Assembly (NCBI RefSeq): GCF_013426915.1
Contig: NZ_AP023179.1
Coordinates: forward strand, 248,001-312,000
Source: Paraburkholderia sp. PGU19
Lineage (GTDB): Bacteria > Pseudomonadota > Gammaproteobacteria > Burkholderiales > Burkholderiaceae
Direction of reading: 5' to 3'
Length of the DNA stretch: 64,000 nt
Both the position numbers and the translations under genes were made by a program. Shown here one piece after another: positions 51,641 to 59,679 of the stretch (the stretch's first letter is position 1; each line of letters starts with the position of its first letter). The notes below the pieces were generated by a model, which had not been told where the DNA came from, did not search any database, and worked only from the letters and a program-made list of their open reading frames with translations.

Positions 51641-54390
51641 GTAGCGACCGCGAAATCATCGTTGGGCAGAGCGTGGCATTGGAGCCGGAAGCCTTCCAGC
51701 TTCGGCTTATTGAGCGCATGACTGCGGTACTTGGGCGGGACCCGAGTCCGCCGTGTCTGTTACGGGCGCCCACGGGTGCTGGTAAGACATTCGTTATCAG
51801 CAAGGTCCTTGAGGCGGTCTGCGAGCAGACTCCTACTTTGTGGTTTTGGTTCGTTCCGTTTGCTAACCTGGTTCAGCAAACCGAGGATTCTATTGCCTCA
51901 AACTGCTCGACCATGGCACCAACGTCCTTGGCAAAGGGGCGGAACAAAGAGCCTGCTTCACGCATGGTGCTGATTTCAACCGCGCAGGGTGTTGCTAAGG
52001 CAACCGCTCGGAAGTCTGGCTATCGCAACGATTCTGATGACGATGTGCGTTCGCTCGCAGACCTGGTCGAGCGAGGTCGGGCGAAGGGGCTCAGTATCGG
52101 GTTGGTGGTCGACGAGGCTCACATTGGCTTGGACAGCCAAACTGAGTTCGGCCAATTTGCAAAATGGCTGAGGCCCGACCAACTCATCATGGCTTCGGCC
52201 ACGCCCAAGGACCAGCGCTTAACTGACTTTCTCGTCAACGCGGGCTATTCCGCAAGCGAGTCATTCTCCGTTTCCCGCGACGAGGTCGTGGATGCCCGAC
52301 TGAACAAGAAGTTTATCGAGGCGGTTGTCTATGACCTTCGCCAAAGCATGCAAAGCGTTACCGACCTCCAACAGACGGTACTCAAGCAGGCTTGGCGCAG
52401 AAATCAACGAATCAAGCACCTGCTCCAGAGCGCCCAAATTCCAGTAGTGCCGCTGTTGCTGGTACAGGTCGGAAACGGTGCAACGGCCGTTGAGGAAGCA
52501 CGCAACCAATTGATGCGTTTGTGCAAGGTGCCGCCTCAGGCGATTGGAGAACACTCAGCCGACGAACCCAACCCTGTGCTGATGGCTTCAATCGCGAACG
52601 ACACGACGAAGGAAGTGCTCATATTCAAGCAATCGGCAGGAACAGGCTTTGATGCGCCAAGAGCCTTCGTGCTCGCGTCCACTAAGCCTGTCAACGACCC
52701 GGACTTTGCTCTGCAGTTCATCGGCCGGGTAATGCGGGTCACCCACGGCGTTCGTAATGCCTTCCCCAAACCAAAACATGTTGATGTGGAGCTGGACACG
52801 GCATACGTGTACCTGGCCAATGCCCAGGCGCAGCAGGGCTTCGAGCAGGCTGTGCAATCCACCGCTCAGCTCAAGAAGCAGTTGGAAGGCCAGACTGAAA
52901 AGCTTATAGCCAAGACGACCATGAGCGGCGCGGTCGTCTATTCCAATAAGCAAACGGACCAGCCGCCGCTGCGCTACGACGACGAGTTGCCACCTTCCGT
53001 CGGCGCCGGCGACGTCGATTCAAACGAGGCGCCGGACGGAGAGTCAAACGACGGCGATTTTGTACCAGACAGTGTGTCCTCCGGCGGCGGCACGAAGTCA
53101 CCGACGGTCGCCGTCGATGGTGCTACGCCCGATTTGTTTGGCATGGACGATAGCTTAGACGCAGTCGTCGAACCTGCGCCAAGCCCATCGAAGAAGAAGT
53201 CCAAGAAAGGACATCCGAAAACACGGAAGGAACTGCTCGACGTGTTCCAGGAGGAAGGCATCCGTGTTTTTTCGCGAACTGAAAGGGGTATGTCTGCTCC
53301 TATCGCGTTCAAGCGGGAGTTTCGGCCTGAACTCACGGATATGTCAGCTATTTCGAAATCGGTTGCAACCAAGTTTCACATTGCGAGTGACCTCGAAACC
53401 AATGCAGTGAGAGCGGCACTGGACCGTCTGCGAGAGAAAGAAGTGCACACGGAGCTTACTTCCGGCGAGCGTACTGAGCAGGACGTTGCCGTCGTTACGG
53501 ACCGAGTTGCTCTCGCTAGAGAGGCGCTGTCGTTGCTTCGCGGATTGCCTCAAGTCGAGGATGAGGACGCACGAATCATCATCGACGTTGTAAGCAAGCG
53601 GCTCCAGCCGACTGTGACTGCTCAGCTTGAAGACATCAACGAGGCTATCACTATCGACGAATCTGAAGTGCGTAAGTACGCGAGAGATGCGGCGTACTGG
53701 GTCATTCGTCGAGAGGCAGACACGCTGGCTGAGTTGTTTCACGAAGAAATTGCAGCGCAGGCAATTCTCGCGGACGCAGCGCCTCTTCCTGACGTTATGG
53801 TGTTCCCAGCTTCTATTGGACTGGAGCCGTCGGCGCGGAACATCTATGGAGTGCTACCGCCTTCGTCAAATGATTTGGACGCCGTATCGCAAGTGCTGAC
53901 GGTAGATGTTCGTGAGTTCGTCACTAAGGACTTCGAGGCCAAGCTGTCCGACGGGAATGTTCTGAGCGGAGCTTACGACGGAGGCTCAGCGTTGAACAAT
54001 GAAGAGCGGGAATTTGCCAAGGCCCTAGACCGTTCGGCATTCGTCCGCTGGTGGCACCGAAATCCAGACCGAAAAGCATATTCTGTCCGTCTCGTTCGAG
54101 GTGAGCACAAAAATTACTTCTACCCAGACTTCGTTGTCTGCGTCGAGCATATTCCCGGTGACGAGCCGGCAGAGCGCCTTATCGAGACCAAAGAAAATGT
54201 CAAAGACGCAGCGCGCAAATCAAAGCACACGCCGCGGCATTATGGTCAGGTGCTATTCTTGACCAAGGACCAAAAGCGGCTGCGAGTGGTGAACAAGGAC
54301 GGCAGCCTAGGCGATTCGGTCGACCTAGACAACCTGTCAAAGGTTAGGGATTTTTTGCGCTCCACCCGCCCCGTGGACCTAAACCCATAA
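51637..54390 (+). CDS. res: type III restriction-modification system, restriction subunit (Res)
   Basis: 917 residues from a GTG overlapping the mod stop by 4 bp. SF2 helicase motifs: Walker A APTGAGKT (about residue 44), DEAH box in VVDEAHIG (Asp159), SATPKDQ, and motif VI-like FIGRVMRVTH. Residues 445-530 form an acidic/Ser-rich linker with a basic patch KKKSKKGH. The C-terminal nuclease has the PD-(D/E)XK pattern in NYFYPDFVVCVEH and RLIETKE (about 828-852). With Mod it forms the restriction complex that cleaves after ATP-driven sliding. Confidence 0.9.
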   Translation: MSSDREIIVGQSVALEPEAFQLRLIERMTAVLGRDPSPPCLLRAPTGAGKTFVISKVLEAVCEQTPTLWFWFVPFANLVQQTEDSIASNCSTMAPTSLAKGRNKEPASRMVLISTAQGVAKATARKSGYRNDSDDDVRSLADLVERGRAKGLSIGLVVDEAHIGLDSQTEFGQFAKWLRPDQLIMASATPKDQRLTDFLVNAGYSASESFSVSRDEVVDARLNKKFIEAVVYDLRQSMQSVTDLQQTVLKQAWRRNQRIKHLLQSAQIPVVPLLLVQVGNGATAVEEARNQLMRLCKVPPQAIGEHSADEPNPVLMASIANDTTKEVLIFKQSAGTGFDAPRAFVLASTKPVNDPDFALQFIGRVMRVTHGVRNAFPKPKHVDVELDTAYVYLANAQAQQGFEQAVQSTAQLKKQLEGQTEKLIAKTTMSGAVVYSNKQTDQPPLRYDDELPPSVGAGDVDSNEAPDGESNDGDFVPDSVSSGGGTKSPTVAVDGATPDLFGMDDSLDAVVEPAPSPSKKKSKKGHPKTRKELLDVFQEEGIRVFSRTERGMSAPIAFKREFRPELTDMSAISKSVATKFHIASDLETNAVRAALDRLREKEVHTELTSGERTEQDVAVVTDRVALAREALSLLRGLPQVEDEDARIIIDVVSKRLQPTVTAQLEDINEAITIDESEVRKYARDAAYWVIRREADTLAELFHEEIAAQAILADAAPLPDVMVFPASIGLEPSARNIYGVLPPSSNDLDAVSQVLTVDVREFVTKDFEAKLSDGNVLSGAYDGGSALNNEEREFAKALDRSAFVRWWHRNPDRKAYSVRLVRGEHKNYFYPDFVVCVEHIPGDEPAERLIETKENVKDAARKSKHTPRHYGQVLFLTKDQKRLRVVNKDGSLGDSVDLDNLSKVRDFLRSTRPVDLNP

Positions 54391-54418
54391 TAGGAGCGTG
54401 CTGCCGGCAGGGGAAGAC

Positions 54419-54445
54419 GGCGGGGAATTAGATGCCTTCCCCGCC
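54419..54445. terminator. hairpin after res
   Basis: GGCGGGGAA pairs perfectly with TTCCCCGCC around a 9-nt loop, 28 bp after the res stop. No U-tract. Confidence 0.4.
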
Positions 54446-54563
54446 TAACGCATGCGGGCACTGTTCGGGCGCTACGGTGAGCTATGTTTCGCACGTAGCC
54501 GCTTGAGCGGCTCTTGTTGCAAGCCATTGCTCGCTGGCCGGCTTTCTCGCAAACAAGCCGCGG

Positions 54564-54917
54564 TCAATGCAGCAGCGGAGCGATGCCCTTAACGTGCATT
54601 AGCAAGAACCGTGTAGCAGTATCGCGGGCACGCAACTCATCAATGCCGTAATGGTGCCGGCAGATGCTCCCGACCGCTAGGTCGAGGCAGTACGGCGCGG
54701 GACTGAACCGGGACGGCTTGTGGTTAAGCATACGCCGCAGCTTCACGGTGACAGTGGCGTCGCTCACTTCAGACGCAACCGAAAATTCTTCCACGGTTTC
54801 GAATTCCAACGTCATGCGCTGCTCCAATGTAAAGTGACGGGATGGCGAGGCACCTGATTCCATGGTAAGTGAGCCACAGAAGGGCGCCGCACAAGCAGTG
54901 GCCTTAGCTCGACTCAT
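54564..54917 (-). CDS. island hypothetical protein, second gene of a two-gene operon
   Basis: 117 residues. The ATG overlaps the stop of the upstream gene by 4 bp, so translation is coupled. No family recognised. The N-terminal 30 residues are Ala/Ser/Cys-containing (KATACAAPFCGSL); the remainder is mixed (RMTLEFETVEEFSVASEVSD, RRMLNHKPSRFSPAPYCLDLAVG, RHHYGIDELRARDTATRFLLMHV). It looks like a small soluble protein. Confidence 0.6.
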   Translation of the reverse strand: MSRAKATACAAPFCGSLTMESGASPSRHFTLEQRMTLEFETVEEFSVASEVSDATVTVKLRRMLNHKPSRFSPAPYCLDLAVGSICRHHYGIDELRARDTATRFLLMHVKGIAPLLH

Positions 54918-55462
54918 CCCGGCATCGAGACAGATACGTCAGCTCGCCAACCTTTTGCGGCTGCGCGTGACTCGGCCTGCAACTCCTTGACGACATCTTT
55001 GTAGAGTCCGCCCCGGAGATTGGCGACGAGGTAGCCGATGCGGCGCGCGCCCTGCGCCGTCACGACGAACGGCACGTTTCCGAGCCCCCAGACTTTTTCA
55101 CTCCTGTCGTTGAGTGCCTTCTCTGCTTTTTTTGAAGCGGGCCGCAGGTATCCGCGTTGCGCCAGACCGAGGATGCCAACTTCGGCGAAGATGCCGCACT
55201 CCCGCGAGCTAAACATGCGGTATTTGCGATAGAGCAGGTTATTGACGAGCTGGCTGTTGTACGTTTTGGTCAGGCACATCACGCCGAGTACCAGTGCCTC
55301 CATCGGCGGAAGCGCTTCGACTTCGTTTCGGCCCGAATAGGGCGTGACTTCGTTGGTGAAATACAGGCTCATCATCGTTTGCATGAAGGGCATGCTCGGG
55401 TCGGTCAGTTTTTCTTGCGGCAGCATCGTCATTTCTCCATCGGTAGTGTCGGTTTGGCTCAT
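54914..55462 (-). CDS. island hypothetical protein, first gene of a two-gene operon
   Basis: 182 residues from the ATG at 55462 (a GTG at 55471 is in frame). The core is helical with PPMEALVLGVMCLTKTYNSQLVNNLLYRKYRMF and SSRECGIFAEVGILGLAQRGYLRPASKKAEKAL, then VPFVVTAQGARRIGYLVANLRGGLY, a pattern compatible with a winged-helix or replication-initiator-like fold. No family can be named. The 30-bp motif copy B lies 163 bp upstream in the same orientation. Confidence 0.62.
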   Translation of the reverse strand: MSQTDTTDGEMTMLPQEKLTDPSMPFMQTMMSLYFTNEVTPYSGRNEVEALPPMEALVLGVMCLTKTYNSQLVNNLLYRKYRMFSSRECGIFAEVGILGLAQRGYLRPASKKAEKALNDRSEKVWGLGNVPFVVTAQGARRIGYLVANLRGGLYKDVVKELQAESRAAAKGWRADVSVSMPG

Positions 55463-56102
55463 GTGCGACACGGCACGGGCGGTCTATACGGCAACCAGAT
55501 GCCGCCAGACGCAGCGGAGCTCGAACGTACGTTGTTGGCCTGCTGAAATAGCGGCAACGTGCGTATGAGTGTTTCGCCTTGCGTGTCGTCGCTCACAGCA
55601 CCGACAGAATCAGGTGGGGTGCCAGTGGGGGCGCAAGAGTCGGATGGTGGGGTATTTTTGCCCGACGGCCTTTTGATGTCTTAACGAAATCGCCAACGCG
55701 CGCGTGTAGGGCTACGGGCGAGAGACCGGCTGAGTAACGCGGAAACGCAAACCGGATGAGTGCCGGACGGACGGGCGGGCGAGACGGGCTCGGTAGCGAC
55801 GTGCTTTTGAGGTAGTGGCGGCGAGCCCCGAGGGACGCCCAATCCGCGCGGCTTTGAATCGGGCGTGTTCCCTTCAGTTTCATGCTTCCGGCACAGGTAC
55901 CGGGGGTCACTTAGGGCGATTCACAGATACGCACTCAGCAAGCTTGCGCCGAGCAGAATCGCCTCCAACGTCAATCCTTAAGTGGTCGCAGATACCGGTC
56001 GCCGTGGTGCGATGAAGATTGCGTTCGCGATTCACACCCTAATCTCATGACGCCTTACTCAATTGTGTTTAACATCGGCGCTGTTACAACAAAAGAGGCA
56101 GC
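55463..56102. promoter_or_regulatory. 640-bp divergent intergenic region holding motif copy B
   Basis: Separates the minus-strand two-gene operon from the TIR gene. Apart from the 30-bp motif at 55625-55654, nothing coding is convincing; frames near 55593-55910 (minus) and 55815-56015 (plus) lack ribosome sites and family similarity. It should contain promoters for both directions. Confidence 0.4.
55625..55654 (-). repeat. 30-bp shared motif, copy B
   Basis: Minus-strand copy of the motif at 44882-44911 (26 of 30 identical; TACCCCACCA, CGA, TCTTGCGCC, CCAC shared). It ends 162 bp upstream of the start at 55462. Confidence 0.7.
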
Positions 56103-56816
56103 ATGGCTATGGCAAGATGCACGGCACCAGTGCGTGGACATAACTCAGCAGCCGCGGCGGCGGCCTGTCCTGCGTGTAGCAGCCGCGGCTATCGCTACGG
56201 CGGTGGCTACAGCTCGCCCTACTCCACGTCGGGCAGCGGAGGAGGTGGCTACAGCAGCGGCGGCGGCGGTGGAAGCAGGTCCAGTGGCGGAGCAAGGCCA
56301 CGCTGGTCGCGAGCCAGTTCGTCCGTCTCGTACACGACTTCCCAGGTGCAGTCGCTTACGCCAATTCGCGAATCCGTTGAGAAGACGGCGGTAGCGCAGC
56401 CTGACCTTCGCGATTGCTTCCTTTGCCACGCGTGGGACGACCGGCAGGGCGCAGCTAAGGAGCTTTACGAATTGCTCGTGGCGGCTAATGTAAAGGTTTG
56501 GTTCAGCGAGAGGGACCTTGGTCTCGGCGTGCCGATGATGCGTGCCATCGACAAGGGCTTGGCGAATTCGCGCATCGGGCTCGTGCTGGTCACCCCGAAC
56601 CTGTTGCGCCGCCTCCCGCAAGAGGGCGTCGCCGACAAAGAGCTTTCGGCTCTCCTGGCGGGCAACCGGCTCGTGCCTATCGTGCACCAGACGACGTACT
56701 CGGAGCTTCGGAATGTCAGCCCTTTGCTTGCCTCCCGAACCGGCCTAGACACTTCCGAAGACTCAATGGCGGTTGTCGCGACCAAGATTGCCGAGCTGGT
56801 CGACATCTGGGCCTAG
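56103..56816 (+). CDS. TIR-domain protein with N-terminal C/H zinc-knuckle-like motif
   Basis: 237 residues; AGAGGC lies 3 nt before the ATG. Cys6, His13, Cys22 and Cys25 (CTAPVRGH ... CPAC) look like a small zinc-binding knuckle. Residues 28-75 are a Gly/Ser/Tyr-rich linker. Residues 102-237 form a TIR domain: DCFLCHAWDDRQGAAKELYELLVAANVKVWFSERDLGLG, then SRIGLVLVTPNLL and ADKELSALLAG, where Glu180 sits where NAD-hydrolysing TIRs have their catalytic Glu. Bacterial TIR proteins are frequent anti-phage effectors depleting NAD; activity here is inferred. Confidence 0.82.
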   Translation: MAMARCTAPVRGHNSAAAAAACPACSSRGYRYGGGYSSPYSTSGSGGGGYSSGGGGGSRSSGGARPRWSRASSSVSYTTSQVQSLTPIRESVEKTAVAQPDLRDCFLCHAWDDRQGAAKELYELLVAANVKVWFSERDLGLGVPMMRAIDKGLANSRIGLVLVTPNLLRRLPQEGVADKELSALLAGNRLVPIVHQTTYSELRNVSPLLASRTGLDTSEDSMAVVATKIAELVDIWA

Positions 56817-57101
56817 GAGGCTGTCTTCCAACCGGTTGACCGCCAATCACTTTCGGCTTCTACCACCATTGCGCCCCTTGGCTTCGGCTTCGGGGCGTCG
56901 TTGTTTGTGTATCCCGCAACAAGATTCTTCAGGCCCCGAGTGGTCAGTCACCCGGGTCGAGAGCGAGGGGCTACGGTTGCGCTTCGGGTGGTGCAATTAA
57001 GTACCGACGATGGCCCGAGGCGGCCAACCAAGGAGCCGGTGTGACTCGCCGTGAGGTCCGTAGTCTGAACGGACTGACTGGTGCCGAGGATGAGCGCGCC
57101 G
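56817..57101. other. intergenic region containing an internal att-like site
   Basis: 285 bp. GCGCCCCTTGGCTTCGG / CTTCGGGGCG near 56870-56898 can pair. The att-like repeat lies at 56990-57013. No gene. Confidence 0.4.
56990..57013. repeat. internal att-like site
   Basis: Shares GGTGCAATTAA exactly and ACGATGG exactly with the right-end sequence at 58424-58447; the six bases between differ by small shifts (GTACCG versus TACCTA). GGGCTAYGG also precedes both. It looks like a former island end now inside the island. Confidence 0.7.
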
Positions 57102-57842
57102 TTAGTGCTCGCTCGAAGGGATGCCGGCTACGCGCCGCAACTGCTGCATGCCCAGAACGGATACCATGCGCGACAGAATCGCGGTCTCCGCTTGTGCACG
57201 CTCGGAGTCCTCCCGGTCGTCCATGACGACTAGGATGCGACTCGCGTTTTCATCGTCCGCGAGGTCCATCGCTTTACGAAGTATGGAGCCGGTGCTATTG
57301 GAGTTTGGCCGGACGGCATCAACAAGCTGGTCCCCATATTCGAAATCGAATGTGTGCAGACGGCCTGACATCCCGACGATTTGAGGGTGTGGCACAACGT
57401 TGCGGTCAACGTGCCACGCTCGCAAGTAAAACTCGACCTCGGCGAGGTACTGCTCCGTTTCGTCGGACATACCTCGTTGCTCGCGCTCGTAGTCGACCAC
57501 TTTGAGCAGCGTTCCTACGTAGCGCCTGACCAAGTCTGGCAATTCGGTCGACTGCGACCGCCCAGTGAGTTCACCAGAGTCTTCAAGCCGCAAGCCATGC
57601 GCTTCGGCCAGTTGTCGGAGGAAACGCCATTTCTTCCGGTCCGAAATATCGAGCCCGACAGTCGACAAATGGAAAAGGGTGTCCGAGTTATCGCTAATCT
57701 TGACGGTCGAGTCGAAGTCGTCGAGATAGAAGTGGATGACGTCGCCGTCTGCAAAACAAAAAGGCGTGCTGACCGCCAGCGTCCCAGTAGGGAACCGGTG
57801 GCAAGAGAACCCCAGTGCTCCGAGAAGGTTGGCGCAATTCAT
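57102..57842 (-). CDS. DUF1828-like domain protein
   Basis: 246 residues. Residues 20-95 have the DUF1828 pattern: TLAVSTPFCFADGDVIHFYLDD, KISDNSDTLFHLSTVGLDIS. The C-terminal half (residues 105-235, VRRYVGTLLKVVDYEREQ, GRLHTFDFEYGDQLVDAV, SRILVVMDDREDSERAQAE) looks like the partner DUF1829 domain. DUF1828 proteins are often found on prophages and defence-type islands; biochemical role unknown. It starts 2 bp after the stop of the 162-aa gene, so they are coupled. Confidence 0.7.
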   Translation of the reverse strand: MNCANLLGALGFSCHRFPTGTLAVSTPFCFADGDVIHFYLDDFDSTVKISDNSDTLFHLSTVGLDISDRKKWRFLRQLAEAHGLRLEDSGELTGRSQSTELPDLVRRYVGTLLKVVDYEREQRGMSDETEQYLAEVEFYLRAWHVDRNVVPHPQIVGMSGRLHTFDFEYGDQLVDAVRPNSNSTGSILRKAMDLADDENASRILVVMDDREDSERAQAETAILSRMVSVLGMQQLRRVAGIPSSEH

Positions 57843-57844
57843 AG

Positions 57845-58333
57845 CTAAAACAAAGAACCCTCTGTTGGTGAGCGATATTCCGCTCCAAAACCAATGTTAG
57901 CGTTTCGCAGGAAGAGGTGAAACCATTGCTCGTGGTCAGCGCAACATAAGTTAGGCGCCGGTTCGATTTCCTCGGCCCGGTCGCCGAAGTGCTGATGGGG
58001 CCCCATGAGCAGCTTGCCCGGTTCGCGATGGCTAATTCGGTCTGGACGGCAGACCTCAATCTGGTAGATGCGGCTTTTATTGGTCAAGCGGCGCACGTAG
58101 AGCGTAAAGGAGTACCGGCAGTCTTCCGGGGCAACGCCCAGGCGAAACCCCATCTCACACGACATCCCCGCGAGTGCTACGCCTTCCTCGGAAAACACGG
58201 GGGCCCGCCACCATCGGAAGTTGGAGTTGTTTGGTTGATGGTCCCAGTGGACGTTTTCATCGACAAGCTTGGGCTGGTCGATGATTGCCGCAATTTGCGC
58301 ATCGGAAAGCGCTGGCGTTTGGGAAGTTGCCAC
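57845..58333 (-). CDS. 162-aa partner of the DUF1828-like protein, unknown
   Basis: Starts MATSQTPALSDAQIAAIIDQ and contains NNSNFRWWRAPVFSEEGVALAGMSCEMGFRLG, YSFTLYVRRLTNKSRIYQIEVCRPDR, GPHQHFGDRA and a C-terminal CCADHEQWFHLFLRNANIGF. The GPHQHFG and ADHEQWF His/Asp/Glu clusters could be catalytic or metal-binding. No named family is certain. It is the first gene of a two-gene operon at the right end of the island, 97 bp from the comM fragment. Confidence 0.68.
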   Translation of the reverse strand: MATSQTPALSDAQIAAIIDQPKLVDENVHWDHQPNNSNFRWWRAPVFSEEGVALAGMSCEMGFRLGVAPEDCRYSFTLYVRRLTNKSRIYQIEVCRPDRISHREPGKLLMGPHQHFGDRAEEIEPAPNLCCADHEQWFHLFLRNANIGFGAEYRSPTEGSLF

Positions 58334-58430
58334 TTATCTTCATACGCGAAGGTCAAGCTGTGATGCTGACCTAAAATTCGCGCGTGCGCAACCTTGTGGA
58401 TAGCGCCGGGCTATGGAACGGACGGTGCAA

Positions 58431-58544
58431 TTAATACCTAACGATGGAAAAAGAGGGAAGTCCGTTGGCGAGGTGAACCTCGACGGTAACTTCGGGCGCG
58501 CGGCCAGCGGCCGGCGCGCGACTGCGCACCACGGCAAGCGACAT
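58431..58544 (-). pseudogene. comM: comM, 5' fragment (first 35 codons) beyond the island
   Basis: From the ATG at 58544 it reads MSLAVVRSRAPAAGRAPEVT and VEVHLANGLPSFSIV, the ComM N-terminus, then enters island sequence and stops after RY (TAA at 58431-58433). The break is exactly at the attR core. The remaining codons are at 40185-41665. Any product would be a 37-residue peptide. Confidence 0.93.
58441..58448. other. attR core of the comM island
   Basis: ACGATGGA, identical to attL core. Island sequence GGTGCAATTAATACCTA is on its left, comM sequence AAAAGAGGGAAG on its right. Confidence 0.9.
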
Positions 58545-58644
58545 GTTGTCTCCCGTCCCGACGCGCCCGCGGGGCGCGTTCACCTTAAAGCGCTAATGAC
58601 GTCACGGGCCGCTTGCCTGTGATGTTCAGATCAGAAGGGCGTGT

Positions 58645-58899
58645 TCAGGACGATTGGCTCACGGGCAGCTTCTGCTCGAGTTCGGCGACGCGCCGCTCCA
58701 GCTCCTCGAGCCGCGCGCGGGTGCGCACGAGCACCTGCGTCTGCGTGTCGAATTCCTCGCGCGTCACCAGGTCGAGCTTCGAAAAGCCTTGCGACAGCAT
58801 TGCGCGCACATTGCGTTCGACATCTTTGGCCGGCGAGTTTTTGAACAACTCGGAAACCTTGACCTGAAAGTCATTGAAGACGTCGTTTGGTTGTTTCAT
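58645..58899 (-). CDS. ubiK: accessory factor UbiK family protein
   Basis: 84 residues from the ATG at 58899, with AAGGGG 7 nt upstream. MKQPNDVFNDFQVKVSELFKNSPAKDVERNVRAML and the C-terminal coiled coil (QVLVRTRARLEELERRVAELEQKL) define the UbiK/BMFP family. UbiK assists the ubiquinone biosynthesis complex and forms trimers at the membrane. It lies directly upstream of the truncated comM on the same strand. Confidence 0.9.
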   Translation of the reverse strand: MKQPNDVFNDFQVKVSELFKNSPAKDVERNVRAMLSQGFSKLDLVTREEFDTQTQVLVRTRARLEELERRVAELEQKLPVSQSS

Positions 58900-58914
58900 T
58901 TCATTCCCCTTAAT

Positions 58915-58931
58915 TGCACAAAAAATGTGCA
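58915..58931. promoter_or_regulatory. NtrC binding site
   Basis: TGCACAAAAAATGTGCA is a perfect dyad matching the NtrC consensus GCAC-N7-GTGC. It is about 235 bp upstream of the glnK sigma-54 promoter, a normal enhancer distance. Confidence 0.75.
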
Positions 58932-59071
58932 TGTGATGTTACGCGCGTGCCTCGTAACACTGAATGATCGTTTCTGGTGCATGTTCCCTGGTCGCCCGCT
59001 ACAGCATGGGCGCCTTTGGTGCGCACGCCTGTTGTCCAAGCCTGCAAACACTCTAGCAACGATCCCGATAG

Positions 59072-59653
<582 letters not shown>

Positions 59654-59679
59654 AAAACAGCGACAAGAGGAAACTGAAG

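Larger units (their letters stand above)
41666..58440. mobile_element. serine-recombinase genomic island inserted in comM, about 16.8 kb
   Basis: Bounded by 8-bp direct repeats ACGATGGA (41658-41665, 58441-58448) within the two parts of comM. The recombinase gene lies at the left end, as usual. Cargo: a putative replication module, a Replic_Relax-like protein, type III restriction-modification, a TIR protein and two uncharacterised operons. Codon use is visibly less GC-biased than in the flanks. No complete conjugation machinery is present, so it would need helper functions to move between cells. Confidence 0.92.
57014..58440. mobile_element. putative accreted terminal module of the island
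   Basis: The segment between the internal att-like site and attR. It contains only the two minus-strand genes (162-aa and DUF1828-like) and no recombinase. This is what tandem integration or cassette-like capture by the island integrase would leave. Inference from the repeated end sequence. Confidence 0.5.

Noticed and set aside
55593..56015. Two overlapping frames in the divergent region upstream of the TIR gene.
   Set aside because: Neither has a ribosome site or recognisable motif, and one of them owes its apparent similarity to another island frame to the shared 30-bp DNA motif.
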